From the NCBI GenBank assembly GCA_029168955.1, contig JAPDOI010000151.1, positions 1,364,001 to 1,428,000 on the forward strand: 64,000 nucleotides of DNA, written 5' to 3'. The position numbers and the translations under genes were made by a program. Numbering within the stretch: position 1 is the first letter of the stretch; every line of letters starts with the position of its first letter. A model generated the notes under the pieces. It did not search any database, had not been told where the DNA came from, and worked only from the letters and a program-made list of their open reading frames with translations. Below, in pieces: positions 1-13,186 of this stretch. The stretch is from Aplectana chamaeleonis (Eukaryota > Nematoda > Chromadorea > Rhabditida > Cosmocercidae).

Positions 1-2643
1 GTCTGATCTCTACCATTACAACTATGGTCGGCAACACCCGTCGTCCATTTCCGTTAAACTGTCCATGATTGAATTTTCCGCACTCAGCATGATACTTCCA
101 ATTATCTCGCTATTTTGCATCCAGTCTGCTCGCACTATAGCTCGTGCCTAAGCGATCAGTGCTATGGTCTCGCGACAACAACTTCTGAAATAGCCATTCA
201 TGTGCACTTTGAATGTTCTTTGGGTTGCCGCTCATCAGTCTCCCTATGTAGTACCTAGAAATAAAAGCCCGGTCCTCGCCTGGTAGATTAATCTGTTTGT
301 GACCCAACTTTCTGAAATACTCAGATCACATTTTTTTCACTTATCATCACGTAAAACTGTTCAACCAAATATTGTGCGAAAATGTGGGAGATCTAAGTAT
401 ATCCTCAAATGCCTTCGAGTCTATTCTGTAGAGAAACAGGCTGTCATGAATGTCTTCTATATAGTTAGCCCGTTTCAAGCGTTTATGCCCAAATGTGTTG
501 GCTCTTTTTCTTTTTAAACAATTTTTTCCGCTTCTGCTTCTACCCGTCGAGTATTGAGTTAGTTCATTTCACTGTGTTGTTTCTACGCGGATTTCCCACG
601 TCTCGAATAAATAGATAAATATAATATAATATGCTCATGCAGCAAAATTGTCTGATATGCGCTGACTAGCATTAAGTTTGCTTTGTAGTCTCACAAGGGA
701 AGGTCTGACGATATCCGCAACGTTTCTGAAAACGCTCCACTGGAAATTGTGCAGAACGGATGAGGTAGCAAAACTGTATGCTGCAATTCCAAAATCGTAT
801 TTCCAAAAAGACGAAAGCGTAAAAAAATGGGGTGCAGCTTCTCTCCAAGTGGCCACGATGGCTGCATTTCTCATTTCTTACGAGCGCCAATCGGCTGTTT
901 TGTGCAACTAGCAGCCATCATTTGAAAAACACTTCACCTCAAACAAACTGGAGACAAAGTTTGTTCGGGTTTTTTCACAATGGGTATATGCCCAGAGAAT
1001 CGAGGAAAATATTTCCCGAATAAACAATGTAATTACAGTTGTTTTCTTATCATGTCATGGCAATCGGAAAAAGTTGGCATCTTCTTACCTTTTGATTGCA
1101 AGCATACGAGTATTCCAATCCTTGGGAACACTTTATTGAGCGACATAAATGTAGAATAAGACGGTGCAGTTGTACTGCGTTTAATGAAGCAACATATGTA
1201 CTCTCGGGCAAAGCAATGAATTTCCTTTCTGCTTAGAAGATCCACGTGGCAAAGGAACACATCTATACTTTTCCAATAGATACATAACTACAATCTAGCC
1301 CGAAAACGTGATATACCAGATGGAACCTAAAGGAGAACGACCCCTTTGGGATGTTATCCACTTCGTATCAAGCGGTGAGGACACGCGGTTTCTTGAGTGC
1401 TAAGAGGCTATTCATACTCCTTAGCGCCGGTGCGTGACCCGCTGGCCTTCGCGTTGGAGTATGGCTGGTCCGCTATGATGGCAACGCCCGTACCGACCTT
1501 TCCACCGTTTTCATATCACTCAATTATCGATTTCGCTTCGCTTTATGGTTATTTTTTTCCAGTACAACCCTCTGCTACCATGGTGGAGAACGCTTGTACA
1601 GAATTTCCTTGCTCGGCGCAGTTGAGGCTCTGTCATGGATTCCCCACTGGAGCACCCATAGTTTCTCTAGTCGTGTGACGCTTGTAGAAAACATTCATAT
1701 TCCAACGCGACGCCCGCACGTGACGCGCTTGCGTTGGAAGTTTTAATTAATAGCTCCTAAGAAAACAAGAAACCATTCCTTCTCAATCGTTTTGTGCAAT
1801 TTATCATACCACTGCTGATTCGTTGATTAACACATAGATTTGCAAGACCCTCCGTCAATTTTAGTTGAGCGAATTGACGAGACGCGATCAATGTAGAAGG
1901 GAGAAGGCCGAGCGGTGTTCGCGAAACCACGGGCCAGAGGGGCTTTGATCGGGCGAGACGATCTGCCACCGCAGCCCGTACATTCACTGGACTTAGTTCC
2001 TAGACGGGACCGTACATCCGATAAAAAAGTACCTTTGACAGAGTGAAGGTTTTCGAACTATGTAGAAAGAAATTTTGTGGAGATATAATATTTTCCAAGT
2101 TGTGTTTTCAGCGATTGTAAATTTGAATAACGGCACCCCGATTTAGCTGCATGGACCTCGCCACAATCCCAGTTTCCCGCGGTATTGCTTGATTGCAATC
2201 CTTTCTTTCTGAGTACGATTGGGGCTGGTTTTTTCACTTCAATAATAATTTAATGTCGCTTGTCTTTACCACGGGCGTAATAAGATTCCTGACTTATCTA
2301 TTAGTTAACATTTACATTGGCACGAACACGCATTTTTTCTCTGCCTATTATTTAGATTATGATTTCACCCACAGATGTTTAGAATGCAATAAACTCTTCA
2401 CAACACAAAACACGATCAAGTCGTCAAAGTCCAATGTTCATGAGCAAGAACTCCACGTGCCATGCTTATCAGCCGACTCTTTTTACCTGGTGCAGAAGAC
2501 TGGTAAACGAATGCATGATAAATGTGTTCACGAGCTGTTTCTTGGATGCCACTATAAGTAAAGTCTGTCCGAAATGAGACTGTCTGCACACACGGTCGGC
2601 GTGTATGTAGAGCGGCAGTCACGAAGGAATTTTTCGGACGGTC
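1..2643. other. Unassigned repeat-rich region, no gene seen
   Basis: I found no coding exon here that matches a family I recognise. The open frames are all under about 125 codons, without splice-supported continuations or conserved motifs. The only structure I can support is the weak inverted-repeat element at 1400-1760. The right edge is the 8-bp target duplication of the hAT-like element that starts at 2652. Confidence 0.5.
1400..1760. repeat. Putative small terminal-inverted-repeat element
   Basis: The two ends (about 1400-1466 and 1692-1760) are imperfect inverted copies. The left end starts CTAAGAGGCTATTCATA and the right end, read on the other strand, starts CTTAGGAGCTATTAATT; both then share a GCGTTGGARTATG block. 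No clean target duplication is visible, so the family is not assigned. It could be an old MITE or a chance foldback. Confidence 0.4.
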
Positions 2644-2651
2644 CTTGTCAC

Positions 2652-4160
2652 CAGGGGTGTGCGGAATTTTTTTTTAAAAATTGAGAAAACAGAAAATCGA
2701 GCTTGTCAGAAAACAGAAATCAGAAAACAGAAAGGCCAAAACGGCCAGAAAACAGAAAACAGAAAATTTCCAGAAAGAAATACTCATTGCATTTTAACTT
2801 TTTTTCAAGAGGGAAGAGAGTGTAATTGTGAACATCTTTGCTATACCTGTAATACAATATCTACGAGACTAGACAAATAACTAATAAGACAGTGATAGTA
2901 GCGATGGCACGTCAATGACAGGTAGATCATCATTGAAGGCACTCACTCTGAGAGTTTTAGCCGAGAAATAGCCCACCAGGCTCCACAGTGGTTCTTGACG
3001 TGCTGTTTCTCGAATATTTCTTGATTGTTTCTCAATTATTAGTCGGCTAAGATCATGTTGTTTACGAAATAGCCTAGAAGTAGCCGAGCAATAACCGAGA
3101 AATAACCAAAACGCGACAGGCACACCAACACGCGACGCTGCCTTTCCCGGCTCGCCGAGCAGTCGCCTTTGCCTCCTGCAGCTCGGCGGGGCCTTCTGAA
3201 ACTAGGCGGGGTCCAAGTACCGCAAACTTGGGTAATTGAACCGACCGCGGTGTTGACATCCAAATCATGCCTCAGGAATGCGTCGTGTACAGTTCAACTC
3301 CGCATTGCCGTTCAGTCCACAAAGTGCACGCGGATTGCGGAAGCGTGCTGCGGCGCGGTTGCGAGTATCCTAAGACAAGGATTTAGGGTCACCCGGGCGG
3401 ATTTCACCTTTGGTGCCGAAGTACTGAGTAGGTGAGCAGGGTTCGCGATAAAATCAGTTGCTGAGTTCTCTTGATAAGAATGCAGGTTTCACCATCACAA
3501 AAGTGAGAAAAGTGAACAGTTGCAGGAGAAACGCACAAAAACGGCTTAGAACAGCTAATTGGTGGGTGAGCGCACGCCCCAACTAACACGATTCATATAA
3601 GTGCTGGTTTTTTCGTTTAGCAACCAATTCATGCTTTTGCGGAAGCGGTAGGAATATCAGCAGGAAAATGAGAAATCAGATGTTTGATACCGTTACCGAG
3701 CATCTGATTTCTCATCTTTCTATTGATAATCCGCGACATTTGTCGCTTCGCAAATGTATGAATAGGGTGTGACAGCAAGTCTGAAGACGGCAAAACAAAC
3801 ATACATAGAAATTTAATTCATTGTGGGCAAGGTGACAATTAGCAATGTTTTGTTCCTGAGCGTTTTTCCTTTGAGTTTTCACCTACTTCCATTTTTGTGA
3901 TGATCCTGTCTACCTTTTCATGAGGATACTATAACAACCGTTTCTTATGGCGAACCTTACCTTTAGCAGCAATCGCGCAATTGAACACCAGTAAGAGCAA
4001 AACCACATAAACGACTAAACAAGCTGCACTGTTCAACCGACCTGATTCTCGTTGATTTTTGCTGTTTTTTTTTCTGATTCTTGCAAGTCTTCTCAGAAAA
4101 CAGAAATCAGAAAACAGAAATCCAAAACGGCCAGAAAACAGAAATTTCCGCACACCCCTG
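2652..4160. mobile_element. Non-autonomous hAT-like element, family 1
   Basis: The element begins CAGGGGTGTGCGGAA and ends with the reverse complement, TTCCGCACACCCCTG. It is flanked by the perfect 8-bp duplication CTTGTCAC (2644-2651 and 4161-4168). CAGGG ends with 8-bp duplications are typical of the hAT superfamily. The subterminal regions are full of AGAAAACAGAAA-type direct repeats, plausible transposase-binding arrays, in inverted orientation at the two ends. No transposase frame is present in its 1.5 kb. Its interior (about 2880-3120) resembles that of the copy at 27627-28866, so they are one family. Confidence 0.85.
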
Positions 4161-5088
4161 CTTGTCACCGCTGCAAACAACTTCCTGGAATGTTATTCAT
4201 TTTTCTTTGAGTATTCCTCCTAATCGATTGCCAGGTTCAAAAATGCCTTTGCGGCGTTCGCTGGGGACGTACGCCGGACAGTCTCATCCAGACCAACTTT
4301 GTTTTCGTGAGTGTGATGGTCTCCTTGAGTTGGTGATAACTACACATCTACTTTACTGCCCCCAATTATACTCAGCTCCCGACTCCAGGGTCAATCGTGC
4401 TTCAAAGGCAATTCCTGGGTTTGCTCGTCTAACTTACAATGCCCTACATTGCTACCAGGGGTGTGCGGAATTTTCCGTTTTCTGTCAATTTCTAGCCATT
4501 TTTCTGTTTTCTGTAAAAATAGGCAAAAATTGGACAGAAAACGGAAAAAAACTTGAACCGCGATTTGTAGCAGGATTGCCCTAAAAAAAGTGGACGAATT
4601 TATTGAGGCTAAGCTAATAGGTTAAGGGTGTACTTCACCTACATAGGCTCTCAGCAGCTCCCCCACGTTAGACACTTTTATAGCGCTGTAGCGGTTATTC
4701 ATTAGGGCGCGTTTAGCGTGGTGGTAGGAAGCGCTGCTGCTTGCTTTACAAGGTCGAGCTCGATCCTCGCCGAAGTGAACCAAACCAGCTATCCCTCCGG
4801 GGCCTTTTAATTGGTAACAGATTCATTTCGGGAGGTGAAGGAACTTATTGGGGAGTCGGCTCGCCCACCGCAAGCCACTTAAAATCAAGCCTCTACGAAT
4901 ACGACGTCGAATGCGCTGCGCATCCCAATAGGGATTCAGGAAGCAAATTCCTTATCTTTATCTTATAGTGGATACCCCTACCCACATGTTTATCGTTGAG
5001 GAATTCTTCAGATGGTGCGCGTTGCAGGCAAATGAGGGGAAAACTGCAATGTTACTGTATACTAACAATAATGAGCCATTAACACTAT

Positions 5089-6920
5089 TTAAGGGCATCG
5101 TACGCACAAAAAACCGTATCACATTTTTCATATTTTTGCGCAGGTGATTCTCTGACATACATAATAAGGGTGAAAAGGCTCCACAAAACCATCAAATTTC
5201 ACAAAAAAAAACTCGTTTTGAAACGTCTCGAATTATACACTTCCCACCCCTCCGTCAATTCCGCTGTGTTTGATGCAATACGTCGAAAGTTTTCTTCACA
5301 AACGTCGGATAGAAGACGTTGAAGCTAGGACTTTTACAGACGTCACTGTCTACCGTTACAGACAATCGCTTAAAGGCATCGTACACGATGAAAACCATAT
5401 TTGGGTTTTTGATGTTTTCGTGTTGTACTATCCCTATAGTGACTAACGGTAGCAAAACGCCCCCTCAAAAACGTCAACTTTTTGAGAAAAACTCATTTTT
5501 AGAAAGTTCATAGGAAATTCGAATTTCGAGCCGGGATCAACTTGTGATAGTTGCGCAGAGAATGCAAGGAACAGTTTTTACGCTTCGTTCCTCGGCGCAG
5601 CGTTGGAAGCAATTCATCGAGGATGCCGCTCAACTACGACTTCAGCGAAATTAAAATGGGCTACCCACCTGCTGCGTCCAGTGCTGCCGGCTGCTTTCGA
5701 TCGATGCCGAATTCGAAATCGACTGGTGTGTGTATTGCGCCCTACGACGCGTCAAGGCACGCCCGCCGTCAGCAACCCAGGAGTTTTGTTCCTTGTAACA
5801 GCGGATCGACCCCAAGGCCGGCCCCCCAAACCCAGGAAGCCATTTTGAGGTAAGCGAATCTCCACTCAGAGACGGTTTTGTAACTCCAAACTTTCTTAGT
5901 GGACATTGTCATGGCCTACTAGTCCGAATGAACGCATAAACCCAAAATCGGTTTTCATCGTGGACGATGCCTTTAAAGACCACCTCGAAATCCACTGACA
6001 CTAAGCCAAGACACAACGAAGCGCAGCAAATAGCCGCGAGAGCAAAGGCAATGTTTTTGCAGACGTCGTCTGTTGATTTAGAAAGACACAGCGTTCCTAA
6101 AACATCACCTTGGCAGGTACCTAACACGAATTTGAGTTTCTTACACTGATTTACGGGCAATTGTGTGTAGATGCATAAGCATGCTTACGCCTGTGACACG
6201 AAATAGTTGGAAATTCAAACAAAGTACGACGCTGAGCACAAGTTTGGTATCACTTTTTTTCTGCTAAATAAGGGTAGATTCTGTTGAGCAAGAGTACTTT
6301 CTCTCGCTAACCTGCTGTTTCGGTCCACATCGCAGCCTTATACTTATACGTATGGTCTATTCGATTTATCGGAATCTCAGTGACTAATAACCTGCTCACA
6401 AACAGAAAAAAATTAGACCCAAACATCCGTCTTCGCTGTCGCTAGTCATTTTATGGAGCGTTCGCTTCGCTCTCTTGGCTTGCTGTTAATGGATGGCGAA
6501 GTGATCCCGCCACGATTGTCTGTAATGGTGGACGGTGACCACTGTGAACGTCCTAGCTTAAACGTCTTGTACGTCGGATGTGTTTTTTGCTTTAAATTTA
6601 TTAGGTGGGTGAACTCCTCTCGCCTTTCATTCACTGGAACTTATTCCAGCAAAAGAGGTATCCATTGGCAAAGTTTGGATGTTGGAATTTCCCGAATTAA
6701 ACATTTCAAATGCTGAATCCTCTGCGCCTGTGATGGCGCTTCTGTTCCTTGTGCTAGATGAATGGTGAAAACTGGGGGCGGATCGCCATTTTGAACCAAT
6801 CCAACTTCAGAATCATATGTTTTTGACGAGCAAAACTTCACCGACGTGGTCCACCTGGCTCACTCATGAAATTGAGCCTGAAAAATGGAAATCGGTTCTC
6901 AGCGCGAACGATGCCTTTAA
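5089..6920. mobile_element. TTAA-target element carrying a nested relative
   Basis: The ends read TTAAGGGCATCGTACGC at the left and, on the other strand, TTAAAGGCATCGTTCGC at the right, so TTAA is the likely target duplication. The inverted repeats are long: about 5275-5365 is recognisable, inverted, at about 6515-6590. A second TTAA element (5370-5976) sits inside the left inverted repeat. TTAA targeting is characteristic of piggyBac-type transposons; the superfamily is inferred, as no transposase is present. Confidence 0.6.
5370..5976. mobile_element. Nested TTAA-target MITE
   Basis: Inverted ends TTAAAGGCATCGTACACGA (left) and TCGTGGACGATGCCTTTAA (right) bound about 600 bp. The terminal block resembles that of the other TTAA MITEs in this window (9969, 17729, 37890, 57032), so this is one family of related non-autonomous elements. 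It lies inside the larger TTAA element at 5089-6920. Confidence 0.65.
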
Positions 6921-7659
6921 CGCCCACTATTCATACCCGCACTGGCGCGTCGCTTGAGTATGAATAAAAATTACACGTGGCCAGAGACTAAGAATTCTCC
7001 ACCGCACCCGGTTTGGTGGAGCGGGCTAAGGTTGGCCCCAACTGTTCCACGCGCAAACTCCGAATACGTGTATTAATTCTTTGCAAACGCAGATGGTTCA
7101 GAATTCAACTAAGATGAAGCGCCAAGAAATTGACGGTGAAGATATGAGGCAGATGATATAGCTGCCACAGAGGTACGACAGGCTCTCAACGGAGGAGCGT
7201 ATAGCGCGTCAGGTCATTTGTACTCGAGCGGAGCAGCCGCGCGGAACGAGAGTGTTTTCCGGCTCTGAGGAGTAGTTCAGTGTTCAAGCCGGCGGTTATC
7301 CAATAATCAGTGTCAAAATATGTACACTAAGGAGGGAAAAGTTCGCTCCAACTGCATCTATGGTTTCCGTTTTCGCTCCAGTCTGACGTATGAACCAGGC
7401 GGTCGGCCGTGCGTTGTTCGCGGCCTTGCTGGCCGATGGGGTTTCGAATCGGGGTGAACTACCTGCGCAGCTCCGTCCATTCATCAGACTAAAATTATCA
7501 TCTAAGATAGAGACATCACACTTCCCGCGGAACCACTAGTCGACGTCCCGTAACCCCTCTCGCGGAAGGCCAATAGAACGGTCGCGGGCAGTACTCAGCG
7601 CCTTTTCGTTGACTGCCCGTACGCAGTGAACAAGCACTCTGCGGTCCTTCTGCCACCGT

Positions 7660-8192
7660 CTTACGGCTAATCTGATGACTGACAGAAGACAGTCCTAAAA
7701 CAGTTTGCGGGACTTTTAAAAATCACCCTTTGAGTAAAGGTCTGTAAAACAAAATTTCAAACTTTCTGGGGATTTCATCTTGAACTTCTCTTGACAAGTA
7801 AGGGGTGAGCTTCTGCTTCCTTCACTCACTGGTTTTTGCAGCCTTCCCATTCGCAGATGCCAATAACGGAGAGTCGTTCACCTGCCTAAGACCAGCATCG
7901 CACACAGCGCGGGTTTTGGAAAGAGTCTCAACACAGCGTTCTCTGCTCAGCAATCGTTCATTGGCTCCACTCTAGTGGGTGGTGCAATGATGATATCAAA
8001 GTGGGAATCGATGAGTGAGTGTTCGATGACCCCCAGGAATAGCCGACTGCCCGCCGACACTCCGCGGGAAGACTGGAAAACCTCCCTATCCGCGGGAAGT
8101 GGGGCGCTGTGCCACGCCCACAAAACTGGAGCCGCGCGAAGTCGACTAGCTCGACTTGGCCGGCGGTAAGTGGGCTGTTTTTATCTGAGACG
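7660..8192 (-). repeat. Inverted copy of the 16.7-17.4 kb repeat
   Basis: This stretch matches 16672-17398 in opposite orientation. Shared landmarks include a block ending in ATCAGATTAGCCGTAA, a block around CCACTCTAGTGGGTGGTGC and a block around TTCCGCCGGC. The copy here lacks the foldback at 17010-17213, giving a filled/empty comparison. It is nested in the hAT-like element 4456-8574. Family unknown, no coding capacity seen. Confidence 0.65.
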
Positions 8193-8582
8193 TCAACTCG
8201 ACGTACATACTCCTTGCCCAGACATATTGAGCTTCTGATCGAGCTTTCAATGAAGAGGGAAAAGAAGGTTAGAGAAACTTATGTCATCTCTTCGCACTCG
8301 TAATCTGCAATTCTTGGGCATCTATACTTTTTGCTCTGGCCAACTGTAAGGTTTTGAAATTTCAAAGAAAGAAGCACAGATCACTCCAGAAATGTATAAA
8401 AAATGTTCAATGTTTTTGAAAAATTTCGTAGAATGTACGCTGAACACCCTTTATTGATTTGTGAAAATTCTCTGTTTTCTGTTTTCTGCCCATTTTTAGA
8501 GAATTTTTTCTGTTCTCTGTCAAACTAGATTTTCTGTTTTCTATTTCCAAAAATATTTTTCCCGCACATCCCTGATTGCTAC

Positions 8583-9968
8583 CATCTGATCGGCTACAAG
8601 TTTCCCGTATGACCTCAAGCCAAATACTAAAAAGGACCGTTTCCCAAGGTTATACCAAGACAGCAGGTTATTTCGTGGGTAAGGAGAAGGCTAGGTCACT
8701 ATCGTCAGCGTACATTAGTGAAACTTCGATAACAGCGAGCTAGGCTTGTAGAGCCTCTCATAAGAAGGCTAAATTGGTCGCGCCTAAGCGCGGCCGATAG
8801 GAAGGAGGGAGGTGCTTCAAAACGTACTGTCGAATCGTTTTTGTTAGCAGGTGCTGCTTCTATGGACCAGCAAGAGAAGCAGACGGCGGACGGCATCCTG
8901 GAACTTGCAGAGCCACTTTTTCTTGTCACTCGCTAGCTCTGATAAAAAAAACGTGCTAGTCGTGATGTTTGTCGTAGCTCAAAAGAAACCCTCGGAAATG
9001 TTCCTTGTCGGCTAAGAGGATTACGTTATCTTCACAGCAAAAAACGGGCAAATGACGTTCTCTGCGAAAATATTGTCTACTAAATTCATGCAGCCATCTA
9101 GATTCCAGAATGTGCGATTGGGTGGAGAGCAGAAGTGAAGACGCTCTGTGTATTGTGATTGCTCGTGTACGTCATTCCGAAAGGCCAGGCCGGAGCCACT
9201 CGAAGTTCAAGGAACTCAAGCTCTGAACAAGACTTCAGACATTTTCACGAGTCGCGTTAGTCTTGCAGTCATTGACTCTGGCGGTGATAGGTTCGTCTCG
9301 CCACACACCTGAGCTCTGACATCGCCGTAGTGGGCTACGCGATCGAGCCTCACCGGCTGCGTGCGGTCGCGCCTCGTGCTCATTTGAGCTACATAGCCTG
9401 CGATAGGATAAATAATCAGAAGTCGAAGAATACTAGAAGCACCCGCAGAATGTTTCTAAGATAAGATATTTATTCTGTCGTAGGCTATCTAACAGTAGGG
9501 AGCAGGCGGCGCGACCGCACGCAGCCGGTGAGGCCCGATCGCGTAGTCTAGTACAGCAGAGTCCTGAATGCGAAATTTCCTTGCTAGGCAGCTGATTGAC
9601 TGTCCCAACAAAATATTATACCTTATTGTCGGGTGCAAGGACTCAAACGTAGTCCATTCGGCTGTTTTTCTTATCGATCTATAGCCGGCTTTTCTCATGG
9701 CCTGACTGGCCCATCGAATTCTCTGAAAATTTATGCATGGCTATAGCACTGAAATGCAGCTCTCGCGCGATATAGCATCGCTATGGCATCGCAGTGGCAT
9801 CGCTGTAGCACCGCTTTGGCATCGCAACAGCATTACAATCTTGAACTTGTTGAGAATTGAGTTCTTTTCTGGTCTCAGTAGCATGCTCAGTGTAAACGAA
9901 CCGAAGGGTAGCGCTCCATCTCACCGAATGCTCACTCGGCATTTCGAGTCCAAGCCTGGAAGGTGACT
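8583..9968. other. Unassigned region with a foldback
   Basis: No gene is supported. The recognisable structure is a foldback: about 9330-9373 and 9508-9546 are near-perfect inverted copies (core CCTCACCGGCTGCGTGCGGT) around an AT-rich spacer. Bases 9770-9830 contain short GCATCGC-type direct repeats. The remainder shows nothing I can name. Confidence 0.45.
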
Positions 9969-10462
9969 TTAAAGGCAGTGTTCACGATGAAAACCGTTTT
10001 TCTGTTTTTCCGCCTATCTTGAAAACGGCTCCATGCTGATTCCAACGATGTCTCTGAAATCGTACAAGACCTTCTGGGAGCGGAGTCATGGTCCCCCAAA
10101 GATTGAGCTAAGGAAACATGGTGGACGAGTTGTCCGAGGCATGTAACTTCCGTCTTTTGCAGCCGATCTGTGCGAGTTGACCTGAGTAAAGAGAGAAACT
10201 GAGAATGAAGGGAAGAACGAGGATATTGATTGGAAATCATCGTTCATCTCACGATCTCGAGCATTCATTTGTTCACGTCGGTGGGCGTGTGTTGCGCTTT
10301 TGGGGTTTGCCTTGCGCTCAAAGTGGCAACTTCGGGCTCTTTTGGAGCATTTCCTGGCTCGTTTTCATGCGTTCTTTCGACGTCAACGTTACAGTGTGCC
10401 CCTCCACTATCCATTCCTAGTGGAAACTGAAACACATTTTTCATCGTGAACACTGCCTTTAA
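9969..10462. mobile_element. TTAA-target MITE
   Basis: About 490 bp bounded by TTAAAGGCAGTGTTCACGA and its inverted counterpart TCGTGAACACTGCCTTTAA. The ends match those of the copy at 37890-38382. Just outside both TTAA sites, AAGGTGAC/GTCACCTT is also inverted, so this copy may have landed in a palindrome or its inverted repeat may extend further. No coding capacity. Confidence 0.8.
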
Positions 10463-10650
10463 GTCACCTTTGAAGGATCACTCAGAAGCCGAAGAAAATT
10501 TTTCGGCAGCTGAGGGGTTGGTCCCACGGCTAGCGGGGGGGGGGTGGTCCTGCACACGGAGACCGTGGTGGTAACCATCGGAATAACCCACATGTGGCAT
10601 CGAAGTAGCTCACATGTGGCATCGTAATAAGCCACATGTGGTATCGGAAT

Positions 10651-12104
10651 CAGGGATGTGCGGAAATTTATTTTTGGAAACAGAAAACAGAAAATCCAGC
10701 TCGACAGAAAGCAGAAAACAGATAAAAACCGCCAAAAATGGGCAGAAAACAGAAAATTTTCAAAAATCAATAAAAAGTCTTCAGCGCACACTATTTAAGT
10801 TTTTTCACAGCATTAAATTTTTTACACATTCTTATGTTAGAAATGTTTTTAGCACAATTTTCAAAACCCTACAATTTGTCAGAGTGGTAAGCACAGACGC
10901 CCAGAAAACGCACATTATCAGCGCGGAGACGACAATTTTCTCTCTAACCTTCCTTTCCCCAGACAATAGCAGCTAGATTACTCGATCAGAAGCTCAATAT
11001 ATATGTGTGAGATTTACGTAGATACAGTGACAGTGAGTTTACCCTTCCCTAGTTTACACAGTTTTACACTGATTTTGGGATAACTGCAGATTTGAACAGT
11101 GTACTACTCCTCAGTGCCCGAAAGTCGCGCGCGTAACGCGCGGCTGCGCCGTTCGAGTATAAATGACCTGACGCGCCGCTCGCTCCACCGTGGTGGGGTC
11201 GCTCGTACCTCTGTGGGAGTTTCATCATCTGCTTTATAGCCCCACCATCAATTTCATCGCGCCTAAATTTTTTAAAATTCTGTATCGTCCTGCGTTGCAA
11301 TGAGTTAAAATACGCAGTCAGAAATTGCGTATATGGCACAGTTGGGGCCCAACTTTTACCCGCTCCACTAAAGCGGTGGCGCTGGAGTACTTATAGTCTG
11401 TGCCCACGAGTACAAATAGTTATACCCGGACGCCACGCCAGTGCGCTGTGAATAGCGGGCGTTAAGTAGGAATAATGGCTCATTAGTGTATACAATACCA
11501 TTACAGTTTTCGCGTCATTTGACTGCATCGCATACTTTCCAAGAGATTAATCAACGGCAAACCTCTTGGTAATGGTAACACTATAAGTTAAAAACAAGAG
11601 CTCGTTTTTTTGAATCTCTATTGGGTTGCGCAGCGCATTCATCGTCGTATTCGTTAAGGCTTGAATGCTTTTTTTTTGGCTCTTTACTGACTTGCTGGCG
11701 AGCCGGCTTTCCGGTCAGAGGGTTCGCCTCCCCCACATGGATCTGGTACCAACTCAAGGACCTCGGAAAGATAGTAGGTTTTGTGACTTTGGTCGAGGAT
11801 CGAATCCGACCGAGTATTGCGAGCAGCAGTGCCTCATGCCACCACTCCAGAAGCGCTAGGATAGATTACAGTATAGCGAGTAAAAGTGTTTGGTGTGGGG
11901 GGAACTGCAGAACACCCAGATTGCATTAACCCTCAATCTATTGACTCACCTTTTATGAACCCGACCTTAAGCCCCAAGGGCAATCCTGCTAAAAATCGCG
12001 GTCACGGTTTTCTTCTGTTTTCTGCCGAATTTTACCTATTTTAACAGAAAACAGAAAAAAATGACTAAAAATGGGCAGAAAACAGACAATTCCGCACATT
12101 CCTG
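10651..12104. mobile_element. Non-autonomous hAT-like element, family 2
   Basis: Starts CAGGGATGTGCGG and ends CCGCACATTCCTG, flanked by the perfect 8-bp duplication ATCGGAAT (10643-10650 and 12105-12112). The subterminal zones carry AGAAAACAGAAA-type repeats. The interior at 11100-11400 shares blocks with 7020-7290 and 36155-36300, so these are copies of one family. The frame at 11064-11339 (-) lies in this interior and resembles no transposase I know. Confidence 0.85.
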
Positions 12105-12563
12105 ATCGGAATAGCCCACATGTGGCCGGCCTGCCACATGTGAGTTATTACGATGCCATAGCGATGCAAATTTTCTCAGAGTTGCAATTTCCGAAGCTTA
12201 TTCCACTACATGCGCGAGACGGATTGTTTTTCGTAGATGATATAAAATCAGTCTCAATAACAGGTGCGCCGGCTATGAGGCCACGCGTTTGTGGAAGAGC
12301 TAGATTTTTCTTGAATCTTGTAAGAGTACCGCGCTCTTGTCGTTAGAAGAGATCGTCATTATTTCTTCTCGCAACGTTTTCATACTGAAGCCAATTAGAG
12401 TTGTTAAGACAAGACTGCATTTCACAACTGCAAAGCGATACTTTGGTCAACGCTGGCGCTGTCAAATCGCTGCTTTTTGGAACATCGATGCCGACCTTGG
12501 TGACTCGAGACATTGATGGTGTTCCAATGATAAAACCGCGGTCACTTAATACCCTCTGTTCTC

Positions 12564-13055
12564 TTGAAGGCAACAGACACGCTTGAAAAAGTTGTTGAGA
12601 TAGCTACATTAGTGGGGTCGTGCAGGCCTCAGAAGAGCCCTAACGAAGTTGCAAGCGTTAGAAACGAGTCCAAATGACCGTATTTGAGCCGTAGTCAGTC
12701 ACGAAATCACCCTTGCTCCGCCCATCGATATGGGCTCCGCTCCTCATACAGGTATTCAATGCTCGATTGCGACCACTTTAGATTACTTTTTAGGCTTCTA
12801 ACGGCGTAAGCGTTCCAGAAAGGGCCGTACGAGTACATTAGCGTCGTTTCCCCAACAAATTTGTTGCTAGCTCCGCTATTTCAGCCAGTGCCGTACAACT
12901 CGTCCATTTCTGGGCCAATATAGAACGTACCGTTATATCTTAATTTCCGTCGATTTCTTTTCGTCTTTTTCGTTATTTCTGAATACTAGCAGCTTCAGAC
13001 CTTCAGTTTAATCCATAAAATTGACATCATTTTTGAGCGTGTCTGCTGCCTTTAA
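12564..13055. mobile_element. TTAA-target MITE, inverted relative of 17729-18220
   Basis: The left end is TTGAAGGCAACAGACACGC (TTGA probably a decayed TTAA) and the right end is GCGTGTCTGCTGCCTTTAA. The interior, including a block reading AGTTGTTGAGATAGCTACAT, is the inverted counterpart of the element at 17729-18220. It is about 490 bp and has no coding capacity. Confidence 0.7.
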
Positions 13056-13186
13056 TTCTACTCTCCATCAGACTTTAACAATTAATTCCAAGCCCTGCTG
13101 TGTTCCAACAAGGTTACATTGGAAGCTGCAGTCAAATCAAACCGTTTGCCCGAAGTGTATTGTACGCCCGTTGCGAAACTCAGCCT

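Larger units (their letters stand above)
4456..8574. mobile_element. 4.1-kb composite hAT-like element, family 2
   Basis: The left end CAGGGGTGTGCGGAA and right end CCCGCACATCCCTG are flanked by the perfect 8-bp duplication ATTGCTAC (4448-4455 and 8575-8582). The two ends therefore belong to one insertion although 4.1 kb apart. The bulk is later insertions: a TTAA-target element with another inside it (5089-6920) and a copy of a dispersed repeat (7660-8192). Parts at 7020-7290 match the interior of the related elements at 10651-12104 and 36122-36896. No intact transposase is seen. Confidence 0.8.

Noticed and set aside
2193..2561. A 122-codon frame
   Set aside because: No recognisable domain, composition like the surrounding AT-rich DNA, and no splice-supported continuation.
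5551..5853. A 100-codon frame near 5.6 kb
   Set aside because: It lies inside a TTAA MITE with inverted ends, a second frame is open over the same bases, and no motif is visible.
11064..11339. A 91-codon frame in the hAT-like element as a transposase remnant
   Set aside because: It shares sequence with other copies of the element but shows no hAT motif, so it is better read as non-coding interior.
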